6,407 bases of DNA from Anaerolineales bacterium UBA5069. GTDB taxonomy: Bacteria; Chloroflexota; Anaerolineae; Caldilineales; Caldilineaceae. Position numbers and translations under genes: made by a program. How positions within the stretch are numbered: the first letter of the stretch is position 1; each line of letters opens with the position of its first letter. Location: assembly GCA_002415895.1 (NCBI GenBank), contig DIAV01000078.1, positions 1-6,407 on the forward strand, read 5' to 3'. The notes under the pieces were generated by a model. The model did no database searches. It was given only the letters and a program-made list of their open reading frames with translations, and was not told the origin of the DNA. Positions 1-5,365 of this stretch are shown here, piece by piece.

Positions 1-1262
1 GCCGAGAGCGTCACCGGAATCTCGTAGTAGTCGCCATCGCGCAGCACGGTCAGGTTAACCGTGTCGCCCGGGCTGGTGTAGCGCTGCAAGTAGGCCAGGA
101 CGCCGTCAAAACTTGTCACGGGCAATTCGTTAATGGCCGTAATCAGGTCGCCGCCCCGAGCGTTGGGGCACAGCTCCGGGTAGAGCGGCACAATGTTCTC
201 GCTGCCCGCCTTCAGCCCGGCACGCTGGGCCGGTGTATTGCGCAGCACATCCAACACAACCGCGCCCCGCAGCGTGGGATCAAGTTCCAGCTCCACAGCA
301 CAGATAGGGCTGAGCGTCGAGCCGCTAATGCCAATATAGGGATGCTGATAGCCGCCATCCTCAATCAGCGCGGGGACAACCCGCTCCACAATGGGGATGG
401 GAATGGCAAAGCCCACACCGCTATTGGCGCGCTCGTCCGAGCGGATTTGCGCGTTGACACCAATCACTTCGCCCTTTTCATTGAGCAGCGGCCCGCCCGA
501 ATTGCCGGGGTTGATGGGTGCATCCGTTTGAATGGATGCGGGGATGCTGAAGCTGGCGCGCGCCGGAATTGAGCGCCCAATCGCGCTGACAATGCCCGCC
601 GTCAGCGTGCCTTCCAGCCCAAAGGGATTGCCAATTGCCGCCACACGCTGCCCCACACGCACATCATCCAGATTGCCGCGGCGCACGGGTACAAGCGAGA
701 AGCCCGTCGGATCAATCTTCACCACGGCAAGATCACTGTCGGTGTCGGCCCCAACCAGGGTGGCCACGCTCATTGCGCCGTCGCTAAAGCGCACAACAAT
801 CCGGTCGGCCCCCTCCACAACATGATTATTGGTCACAATATTGCCGTCGGCATCCCACACAAAGCCCGAACCACCGCTGGCCTGGTAGTACTCGTCGGGG
901 TTGAGACCGGGCACTTCGCCCGTGTGGATACTGGAGCCCAACTGGTAGATGCCGATGTTGACGACAGAGGGATTGACATCCTGGTAGATCTGCATCAGTA
1001 CAGCCGTCTCAAAGTCTGTCCCCTCTGGCGGCGGCTGGACAATCACTTGTGGCTGGACAGGTGTGGCGACGGCCTGGGCCACGGGCCTGGTCGTGCTAAT
1101 CAGGCGCGCATTGTTCTGCACCGTCTGCGTGCTGGTGCGCGCGCGGCTGATGAGCATGCCAATGCTGAAGAGGGTAATCACGGTAAAAACAGTCAATAGG
1201 GCGAGCAGGCCGGCGGCAATCCACAAGATGCGCGATTGGCCGCTGCGGGTGGGTTCATTCAC
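1..1262 (-). CDS. Membrane-anchored S1C (HtrA/DegP-like) serine protease with PDZ domain, 3' end outside window
   Basis: Probable extracytoplasmic protease that degrades or monitors misfolded proteins. About 420 codons are visible; the stop lies beyond the left edge. Residues 12-38 form one hydrophobic segment after a short polar N-terminus, so this is probably a membrane anchor with the catalytic part outside. A Pro/Gln/Thr-rich linker (about 40-85) follows, then a trypsin-like domain (about 88-290) with a complete triad: H147 in TNNHVVEG, D177 in TDSDLAVVKI and S255 in GNSGGPLL. A single PDZ domain runs from about residue 307. It carries an insertion with cysteines C321 and C365, and GGDLITAINE is its typical ligand-loop core. 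The GTG start at 1262 is chosen because AAAGGA lies 7 bases upstream. The gene is divergent from the glycosyltransferase. The family call is firm; the substrate is unknown. Confidence 0.95.
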   Translation of the reverse strand, partial: MNEPTRSGQSRILWIAAGLLALLTVFTVITLFSIGMLISRARTSTQTVQNNARLISTTRPVAQAVATPVQPQVIVQPPPEGTDFETAVLMQIYQDVNPSVVNIGIYQLGSSIHTGEVPGLNPDEYYQASGGSGFVWDADGNIVTNNHVVEGADRIVVRFSDGAMSVATLVGADTDSDLAVVKIDPTGFSLVPVRRGNLDDVRVGQRVAAIGNPFGLEGTLTAGIVSAIGRSIPARASFSIPASIQTDAPINPGNSGGPLLNEKGEVIGVNAQIRSDERANSGVGFAIPIPIVERVVPALIEDGGYQHPYIGISGSTLSPICAVELELDPTLRGAVVLDVLRNTPAQRAGLKAGSENIVPLYPELCPNARGGDLITAINELPVTSFDGVLAYLQRYTSPGDTVNLTVLRDGDYYEIPVTLS

Positions 1263-1269
1263 GACGGAA

Positions 1270-1275
1270 TCCTTT
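1270..1275 (-). promoter_or_regulatory. Shine-Dalgarno site for the HtrA-like protease
   Basis: AAAGGA on the minus strand lies 7 bases before GTG at 1262-1260. It decides the non-ATG start: the reading frame from this GTG gives the charged/polar N-terminus followed immediately by the membrane segment expected for the family. Confidence 0.75.
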
Positions 1276-1296
1276 CGGTGTGAAACGCAGTGCCCC

Positions 1297-1302
1297 ATTG
1301 TA
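1297..1302 (-). promoter_or_regulatory. Possible -10 box for the HtrA-like protease
   Basis: TACAAT on the minus strand matches TATAAT at 5 of 6 positions and lies about 35 bases before the GTG start. This would give a 5' leader of roughly 25-30 bases carrying the AAAGGA ribosome binding site. No convincing -35 hexamer is seen at 16-18 bases upstream (the best is TTTCTC), so the call rests on the -10 box and its position. Confidence 0.4.
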
Positions 1303-1381
1303 CGGCCAAGGGTGCGCCAGAGAAAGTGGTGCGGATTGCACTTGAGGGGCGGGTGTCGATTGCCCGCAGTTGCTCTTGCCC

Positions 1382-1402
1382 ACTCCCCACTCCCCACTCC
1401 CC
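1382..1402 (+). repeat. Heptamer tandem repeat, 3 exact copies of ACTCCCC
   Basis: Three identical ACTCCCC units lie head to tail at 1382-1388, 1389-1395 and 1396-1402, ending 17 bases before the glycosyltransferase start. The unit is a permutation of CCCCACT and resembles the short tandemly repeated heptamers (STRR type) known from cyanobacterial intergenic regions. TTGCCC directly precedes the array (1376-1381) and TAGCAT follows it 5 bases later, so copy number would change the distance between two promoter-like hexamers. Confidence 0.85.
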
Positions 1403-1407
1403 TGTGT

Positions 1408-1413
1408 TAGCAT
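1408..1413 (+). promoter_or_regulatory. -10-like box next to the start codon (possible leaderless transcript)
   Basis: TAGCAT has the TANNNT form and ends 6 bases before ATG at 1420, so transcription would begin at or very near the A of the start codon. No Shine-Dalgarno-like sequence occurs in the 25 bases before ATG, which are mostly CCCCACT repeats. The arrangement matches known leaderless genes. A canonical -35 at 17 bases is missing. Confidence 0.4.
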
Positions 1414-1419
1414 CTACGC

Positions 1420-2559
1420 ATGAACATCGCAGCGCGCCACATCTGGCTTCTTTCGGCTTATCACACCGGCAGCCACGCCGCCTGGGGCGAGGGCTATGCG
1501 CGCCACAGCCGCCACGTTGTGCGCCTGATTACACTGGACGGCCGCTTTTGGAAGTGGCGCATGCAGGGCGGCGCACGCGCCCTTGCCGCACAAGCCGCCG
1601 CGCGCGCGCCCCACAGCCCGCCGCCCGATGCCGTGCCCGATGCCATTGTGGCCACCGACATGGTGAACCTGCCTGCCTGGCTGGGCTTCATGCGCCGTCG
1701 TTTGGCCGCCGCCACGCCTGTGCTGCTCTACATGCATGAAAACCAGCTAACCTACCCCTGGGCCGCGGGCGAGCGGCGCGACCTGACCTATGCCGTCATC
1801 AACTGGCAGAGCATGATCGCCGCCGACGCGGTGGCCTTCAACAGCGCGTTTCATCTCGAAAGCTGGTTCGACGAGCTTCCGCGCCTGCTCAAGCATTTTC
1901 CCGACTATACCTATCTTGGCGATATTGCCGCCGTGCGCGCACGCGCTTTTGTGCTGCCCGCCGCCATTGATGCGCCGCATGTCGCTCCATTACCGGCATT
2001 ACCCGACAACGACCCTGACGCGCCGCTGATTCTGTGGAACCAGCGCTGGGAGTATGACAAGCGCCCCGACCGCTTCTTTGCGCTGCTGGATCGCCTGGAC
2101 AAAGCGGGAGTTCCCTTTCGCCTGGCGGTGGCGGGAGAAAACTTTCGCAATGTGCCGCAGGAATTCGTTGACGCACGCGCACGCTTTGGCAAGCGCATGA
2201 TCCAGTGGGGCTACGTGCCGACGCGCACAGCGTACTACGCGCTCTTGCAGCAGGCCGATTTGGTCATCAGCACCGCCGACCACGAGTTCTTTGGCTTGAG
2301 CGTGCTGGAGGCAATTGCGGCGGGCGCGTTCCCCCTGCTGCCCACACGCCTGAGCTACCCCGAACTGGTTCCTGCCGGCCTGCACGCGGCGTGTCTGTAT
2401 GCAGATGACGATGATCTCTTTGCCAAGGCGCAGGCCCGCTTGCTTGCCCCGCGGCGGGCCCCGCCCTCGTTGCAGGCGCATGTGCGCGCCCACTTCACAT
2501 GGGCCGCCGTTGCGCCGCGCTATGATGCGGCGCTGGAGGCATTGCGCGCGGTGGACTAA
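1420..2559 (+). CDS. DUF3524/GTDC1-type glycosyltransferase, likely tRNA-queuosine alpha-mannosyltransferase family
   Basis: A 379-residue GT-B-type glycosyltransferase. The N-terminus carries the DUF3524 signature: [11 protein letters not shown] at residues 9-19, then [14 protein letters not shown] around 39-52 with the characteristic [13 protein letters not shown] (106-114) is a further family motif. The C-terminal nucleotide-sugar half contains [10 protein letters not shown] (207-216) and [15 protein letters not shown] from 288, which gives an EX7E pair at E289 and E297. The eukaryotic homologue GTDC1 (QTMAN) transfers mannose from GDP-mannose to queuosine at the wobble position of tRNA-Asp; a cytosolic tRNA-modifying role here is inferred by family. 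The length fits bacterial members. The gene stands alone, with its own start region (see the box at 1408) and no ribosome binding site. A different acceptor cannot be excluded from sequence. Confidence 0.85.
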   Translation: MNIAARHIWLLSAYHTGSHAAWGEGYARHSRHVVRLITLDGRFWKWRMQGGARALAAQAAARAPHSPPPDAVPDAIVATDMVNLPAWLGFMRRRLAAATPVLLYMHENQLTYPWAAGERRDLTYAVINWQSMIAADAVAFNSAFHLESWFDELPRLLKHFPDYTYLGDIAAVRARAFVLPAAIDAPHVAPLPALPDNDPDAPLILWNQRWEYDKRPDRFFALLDRLDKAGVPFRLAVAGENFRNVPQEFVDARARFGKRMIQWGYVPTRTAYYALLQQADLVISTADHEFFGLSVLEAIAAGAFPLLPTRLSYPELVPAGLHAACLYADDDDLFAKAQARLLAPRRAPPSLQAHVRAHFTWAAVAPRYDAALEALRAVD

Positions 2560-2615
2560 AATGGTGCATCCCGCGCACACTGGCCCTTTACAAGCCGGAT
2601 CAAAGCGCTGTACAT

Positions 2616-2644
2616 TTGCCCGACGCCTGCGCTGGTGCTACACT
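2616..2644 (+). promoter_or_regulatory. Extended -10 promoter of the rpsF-rpsR-PPIase operon
   Basis: TTGCCC (2616-2621) is separated by exactly 17 bases from TACACT (2639-2644), which is preceded by TG plus one base (2636-2638), an extended -10. Transcription would start around 2650-2652, giving an untranslated leader of about 174 bases before rpsF. The match is 4 of 6 for each hexamer with ideal spacing. Confidence 0.6.
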
Positions 2645-2658
2645 AACCGATGGTCTGC

Positions 2659-2689
2659 AACGGGAGCCCGGTCTGCACCGGCTCCCGTT
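2659..2689 (+). terminator. Strong stem-loop with T-rich tail: terminator or leader attenuator
   Basis: A ten-base-pair outer stem, AACGGGAGCC (2659-2668) with GGCTCCCGTT (2680-2689), continues as GGT/ACC after a single bulged C and closes on a CTGC loop. The following bases to 2698 are T-rich (TTCTTTCTGTT). It could terminate transcription of the upstream glycosyltransferase. However, it starts only about 8 bases after the predicted rpsF transcription start, so it may instead be the first element of the rpsF leader, protecting the 5' end or acting as an attenuator. Confidence 0.5.
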
Positions 2690-2733
2690 CTTTCTGTTCG
2701 CAGGTACTGATCCTGCGGGCCTCTCCAGAGAAA

Positions 2734-2787
2734 GTACAGAGGAAGCAGCAAGCCGCACCTCGGGTGACGGCGCTGCCGGGGCTGTAC
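2734..2787 (+). ncRNA. Structured rpsF leader element, candidate S6:S18 autoregulatory RNA
   Basis: A 54-base imperfect hairpin in the 5' leader. GTACAG (2734-2739) pairs with CTGTAC (2782-2787). A symmetric 5x5 internal loop follows (AGGAA against CGGGG), then GCAGC (2745-2749) with GCTGC (2772-2776), an AA bulge, GCCG (2752-2755) with CGGC (2768-2771), and CACC (2756-2759) with GGTG (2763-2766), capped by a TCG loop with one bulged A. S6:S18 leader motifs, which contain a CCG in a bulge, are known upstream of rpsF in many bacteria. CCG occurs here at 2776-2778 beside the internal loop. The structure is seen directly; the identity is inference and has not been checked against a covariance model. 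Confidence 0.45.
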
Positions 2788-2793
2788 GCCAGC

Positions 2794-2813
2794 GCCTGCA
2801 AGCAGGCAAGGAG
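2794..2813 (+). promoter_or_regulatory. Hairpin abutting the rpsF ribosome binding site
   Basis: GCCTGC (2794-2799) and GCAGGC (2802-2807) form a perfect inverted repeat that ends directly at AAGGAG (2808-2813). The AAGGAG lies 11 bases before the rpsF ATG. The stem leaves the Shine-Dalgarno exposed, but any alternative pairing or protein bound to the stem would affect ribosome access. Confidence 0.6.
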
Positions 2814-2824
2814 TAAGCTGTAGC

Positions 2825-3127
2825 ATGACCGACGTATTGCGTAATGAGTATGAGGTGGTCCTTGTGGCCCGGCCCACGCTGGGTGAGGAGGGGTTGACGG
2901 CCCTCAACGACAAGTTGGCGCAGGTGATTGCCAACCAGGGTGGTGAGGTGCTGGGGACAGAGATGTGGGGCAAGCGCACGCTGGCTTATCCCATCAACAA
3001 GTTCTTCGAAGGCGTCTATCTGCTGCACCGCGTCGCGCTGCCGCCCCAGGGCACAGCCGAAGTTGATCGCTCCATGCGCTTCAACGAAGACATTCTGCGC
3101 TATCTGATCCTCCGCACCGACGAATAG
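2825..3127 (+). CDS. rpsF: 30S ribosomal protein S6
   Basis: S6 of the small ribosomal subunit binds the central domain of 16S rRNA as a heterodimer with S18. The 100-residue product has the normal length and the family hallmarks: NEYEVVLVARPTLGEEGL near the N-terminus, GGEVLGTEMWGKRTLAYPI (39-57) with the conserved WGKR-LAYPI, EGVYLLHRV, and a C-terminal RSMRFNEDILRYLILR equivalent to the usual LDR-LR-NEDVLRYL block. The ATG is preceded by AAGGAG at 11 bases. It is the first gene of an operon with rpsR, which starts 78 bases after the stop. Expression is probably controlled by the structured leader upstream. No C-terminal Glu extension is present. Identification is secure. Confidence 0.97.
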   Translation: MTDVLRNEYEVVLVARPTLGEEGLTALNDKLAQVIANQGGEVLGTEMWGKRTLAYPINKFFEGVYLLHRVALPPQGTAEVDRSMRFNEDILRYLILRTDE

Positions 3128-3171
3128 CCACGCGCCAAAACTCGCGCCGGCCGGTACAACCGCTGCATCAA

Positions 3172-3196
3172 CCAGGCGCCGCCTGGATCGAAAGGA
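3172..3196 (+). promoter_or_regulatory. Hairpin plus Shine-Dalgarno upstream of rpsR
   Basis: CCAGGC (3172-3177) and GCCTGG (3181-3186) form a perfect 6-bp stem with a GCC loop. It is followed 4 bases later by AAAGGA (3191-3196), which lies 9 bases before the rpsR ATG. The arrangement mirrors the GCCTGC/GCAGGC stem that abuts the rpsF ribosome binding site, so the two genes may share translational control. The rest of the 78-base spacer shows no ORF; it contains a GCCGGC palindrome around 3146-3151. Confidence 0.5.
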
Positions 3197-3205
3197 CCCA
3201 TCTCA

Positions 3206-3706
3206 ATGAGTGATGAATTGAAGCCCACGACTGCGCCCGACGCCGAGAGTGCGCCGGTGGCAGAGAGCACACCCGCTGCCGAGGCTGCGCCCGAAAACGC
3301 GCCCGTCGAGGCTGCGCCCGTTGCCGAAGTCGCTGCACCCGCGGTGGAAGTTGGCATGCCCGCCATGCTTGACGCCCCCGCCGCCAGCGATGATGACGAA
3401 GAAGAGGACGAGGACGTAGCCCCTGCCGCACCTGCCGAACGGCGCGGCCCCTCCAACTATGTAGAGAGCGAAGGCGGACGCGCCAGCCGCATTGGCGCAG
3501 GCGTCAAGCCCAGTGATGTCACCTACAAGAACATTGCCCTGCTCTCTCGCTTCCTCGACCGCCGCGGCCGCATTCTGTCGCGCCGCAAGACACGCGTCAC
3601 CGCCAAGGTGCAGCGCCGCGTTGCCCAGGCCGTCAAGCGGGCGCGCCACCTGGCGCTGTTGCCCTACACTGCTGATCAAACCCGCGTGGTGCGAAAGCGA
3701 CGGTAA
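3206..3706 (+). CDS. rpsR: 30S ribosomal protein S18 with long N-terminal extension
   Basis: S18 partners S6 on the platform of the 30S subunit. Residues about 100-166 are the S18 core: [20 protein letters not shown] (104-123), the basic [12 protein letters not shown] segment, and [13 protein letters not shown] (142-154), the conserved family signature. The protein is 166 residues against the usual 75-95. The additional residues 1-95 are rich in Ala, Pro, Glu and Val (repeated AAP/APVE-like pieces) and contain a purely acidic run, DDDEEEDED, at 62-70. They are predicted disordered and acidic, opposite in charge to the RNA-binding core. The start is supported by AAAGGA 9 bases upstream; M51 and M54 lack a comparable site. 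ssb, often found between rpsF and rpsR, is absent here. Translation of the next gene begins 4 bases after the stop. Confidence 0.95.
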   Translation: MSDELKPTTAPDAESAPVAESTPAAEAAPENAPVEAAPVAEVAAPAVEVGMPAMLDAPAASDDDEEEDEDVAPAAPAERRGPSNYVESEGGRASRIGAGVKPSDVTYKNIALLSRFLDRRGRILSRRKTRVTAKVQRRVAQAVKRARHLALLPYTADQTRVVRKRR

Positions 3707-3710
3707 TACG

Positions 3711-5123
3711 ATGGCAAAGAGCAAGCCCTCGGAACGAGACATTGAGCAGGAGATCAACCGCAAGGAAGAACGCCTGCGCAAGCGCGAGCGCGAGCAGCAC
3801 CGCACCCTCTACATTGGCGTGGGTGTCGGCATTGGATTGGCGTTGATCTTCGCGCTCTTCGGCATCATCTACCAGCTTTTCATTCGCCCCAACAGCACAG
3901 TTGCCACAGTGGGCAGTGACAAGATCGTTGCACAGGATTTCCAGAAGCGCGCGCTGCTTGAGCGCAGCAACCTGGAGAATGCGCTGCAGTTCTATCAGTT
4001 GCGCGAACAGCAGTTCGGCAACCCAGGCATCTTCACGCAGCAAATCAACCAGATCCAGTCCACCCTGGCCAGCCCCTTTACGCTGGGCCAGCAGACGGTT
4101 GACGCGATGGTGCAGGACATCCTGGTGCAGCGCGAGGCAACCGCGCGCGGCATTACCGTAACCGATGCCGAAGTGGAAGACGAACTGCGCGCCGAGGTGG
4201 CCAACAGCCAGGGCATGGTCACAGGCCCACAGGCCACGGCCACCGTGGAAGCATGGGCCAATGCCACAGCCACGGCCGTCCTGTGGACGCCAACGCCTGA
4301 GGCAACCGCCACGCTGACAGCCACCGACGCCGTTACCGCAACCGATGCGCTGACGGTGAGCCCTGCTGTCACACCGACAAACACGCCCGAGCCACTGCCC
4401 ACCCCGGCGGTTATCTCGGATACAGCCTTCACCACCGGCCTGGAGGAACTGGCCGCAAATGTGAAGACAACGTCGGGCATGAGCATGGACGAGTATCGCG
4501 CCGTGGTGCGCAACCGCTTGCTGGCCGACAAGCTCTCCGAGGCGATTGGCGCCGAGGCCGTTGCCGACACGCAGCCGGAAGTGCGCGCCAGCCACATCCT
4601 CATCCGCCAGATTGACCCCACGCCCACGGCCACGTCTGTTCCCGAGGGGCAGCCCACACCGGAGCCCACGCCCACGGCTACAGCGCTGCCCGAAGGCGCG
4701 CCAACGCCAACGGCCACGCCCGCACCGCGCACGCGCGAAGAAGCGCTGGCAATTGCCGCAGATGTGCGCACCCAGCTTGACAACGGCGGCGACTTTGCAG
4801 CACTCGCAGCGCAGTACAGCGAAGACACCGCCAGCGCCGCCCAGGGTGGCGACCTGGGCTGGTTCGGTCGCACGGACATGGTCGAACCCTTTGCCTCCAC
4901 AGCCTTCTCGCTGCCCGTGGGCGCAATCAGTGACCCCATTTCAACCACCTTTGGCTATCACATTATCCAGGTGAATGAATCGGATCCCGCGCGCCCGGTG
5001 GATGCAAACACGCTGGCCCAGGAGCGCAGTCAGGCCTTCCAGACGTGGTTGCAGGAGCAGATCACCGCAGCGGGCGTTGTGCGCAACGACATCGCGGGCA
5101 ATCTGCCCAACGAATTGCAGTAG
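3711..5123 (+). CDS. Membrane-anchored parvulin-type peptidyl-prolyl cis-trans isomerase (SurA/PrsA-like)
   Basis: Extracytoplasmic foldase catalysing cis-trans isomerisation of prolyl bonds. The 470-residue protein begins with a very charged, helical cytosolic segment (1-31), followed by one membrane helix (about 33-57). A SurA-N-like chaperone region (about 65-165 and 238-285) is interrupted by an Ala/Thr/Pro insert. The parvulin domain (about 291-421) has H295 in ASHILIR, GGDLGWF (379-385), and GYHII with H417; these are the expected core residues. That domain is itself split by a Thr/Pro-rich insert at about 302-339. The C-terminus is helical. ATG 3711 is chosen because it precedes the charged segment and lies 4 bases after the rpsR stop; only a weak GAAAG precedes it, so translation is probably coupled to rpsR. 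A longer in-frame start would lie inside rpsR. A terminator follows. Confidence 0.92.
   Translation: MAKSKPSERDIEQEINRKEERLRKREREQHRTLYIGVGVGIGLALIFALFGIIYQLFIRPNSTVATVGSDKIVAQDFQKRALLERSNLENALQFYQLREQQFGNPGIFTQQINQIQSTLASPFTLGQQTVDAMVQDILVQREATARGITVTDAEVEDELRAEVANSQGMVTGPQATATVEAWANATATAVLWTPTPEATATLTATDAVTATDALTVSPAVTPTNTPEPLPTPAVISDTAFTTGLEELAANVKTTSGMSMDEYRAVVRNRLLADKLSEAIGAEAVADTQPEVRASHILIRQIDPTPTATSVPEGQPTPEPTPTATALPEGAPTPTATPAPRTREEALAIAADVRTQLDNGGDFAALAAQYSEDTASAAQGGDLGWFGRTDMVEPFASTAFSLPVGAISDPISTTFGYHIIQVNESDPARPVDANTLAQERSQAFQTWLQEQITAAGVVRNDIAGNLPNELQ
4224..4406 (+). repeat. Low-complexity Ala/Thr/Pro-coding insert 1 in the parvulin protein
   Basis: Encodes residues about 172-232, dominated by Ala, Thr and Pro ([23 protein letters not shown]). 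It sits between two helical parts of the SurA-N-like chaperone region. It keeps frame and the codon style of the gene, so it is a disordered linker and not a frameshift. Confidence 0.75.
4617..4727 (+). repeat. Imperfect PTPTAT repeat inside the parvulin domain
   Basis: Encodes residues 303-339: [12 protein letters not shown], then [16 protein letters not shown] and PTPTATPAP, so about two and a half degenerate copies of PTPTATxxPEGx. DNA copies share CCCACGCCCACGG-type blocks. The insert falls between the first strand (ASHILIR) and the first helix of the parvulin fold. Confidence 0.8.
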
Positions 5124-5175
5124 GCGATCAGGCTTCGGGGAAGAGCGTTCTTCCGGAGACTGTCGTTTCATGAAC

Positions 5176-5216
5176 AGAAGAGAGGGGAGAGGCATTGCGC
5201 CTCTCCCCTCTCTTCT
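5176..5216 (+). terminator. Rho-independent-type terminator of the rpsF operon
   Basis: A perfect 17-bp inverted repeat has its left arm at 5176-5192 and right arm at 5200-5216 (purine left arm, pyrimidine right arm). The loop is CATTGCG (whose outer C-G can add an 18th pair), followed by ATTTTGG. It lies 52 bases after the parvulin stop and is oriented for plus-strand transcripts; the minus-strand side lacks a T run. A smaller stem, GGAAGA/TCTTCC (5139-5154), precedes it. Confidence 0.85.
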
Positions 5217-5305
5217 ATTTTGGTCAGAATCAACCAATCGGCGCTCGGCTCTCCCTGCCCATCGCGATGCCGTACGAAACAGATATCTCAACCAGGGTTG
5301 CAGTG

Positions 5306-5349
5306 CTTTGCTGTTCTTTGCGTTTCTTTGCGCACCTTTGCAACTTTGC
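5306..5349 (+). repeat. CTTTGC motif repeated five times at 10-base spacing
   Basis: CTTTGC starts at 5306, 5316, 5326 and 5336, exactly 10 bases apart, and again at 5344. On the minus strand it reads as phased GCAAAG units, ending 17 bases from the DinB-family stop. The 4-base spacers vary (TGTT, GTTT, GCAC). The stretch 5217-5365 otherwise shows no gene or RNA that I can support. Runs of CTTTGCG/CGCAAAG are, from general knowledge, a recurring intergenic motif in several GC-rich phyla, and their function is not established. Confidence 0.75.
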
Positions 5350-5365
5350 GTTGAAGATGTTGTCT

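Noticed and set aside
342..1199. Several plus-strand reading frames of 76-125 codons across the left part of the window.
   Set aside because: They are antisense to the HtrA-like protease, whose catalytic triad and PDZ are continuous on the minus strand.
1349..1367. GCGGG/CCCGC inverted repeat in the divergent intergenic region.
   Set aside because: Five base pairs with a 9-base loop in GC-rich DNA is expected by chance, and no T run or other supporting signal is present.
2616..2816. 66-codon reading frame overlapping the rpsF leader.
   Set aside because: It has no ribosome binding site or recognisable motif, and the same bases are explained by a promoter and paired RNA stems. I considered a leader peptide but saw no amino-acid run to support attenuation of that type.
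3492..3710. Longer N-terminus for the parvulin protein starting at 3492.
   Set aside because: The additional 73 residues lie out of frame inside rpsR and look like a frame shadow. ATG 3711 begins the charged segment before the membrane helix and fits coupling to the rpsR stop.
3633..4948. Two long minus-strand reading frames (about 320 codons each) opposite the parvulin gene.
   Set aside because: They are antisense to a gene with clear domains, their translations are low-complexity Val/Ala/Gly/Ser or His/Arg/Gly-rich images of the Thr/Pro inserts, and neither shows a recognisable motif.
5270..5279. Palindrome CATCGCGATG.
   Set aside because: A single 10-base palindrome with no promoter or repeat partner nearby; it may be chance in GC-rich DNA.
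5306..5349. CTTTGC run considered as a CRISPR fragment.
   Set aside because: The units are 6 bases with 4-base spacers, far below CRISPR repeat and spacer sizes, and no cas gene is nearby.
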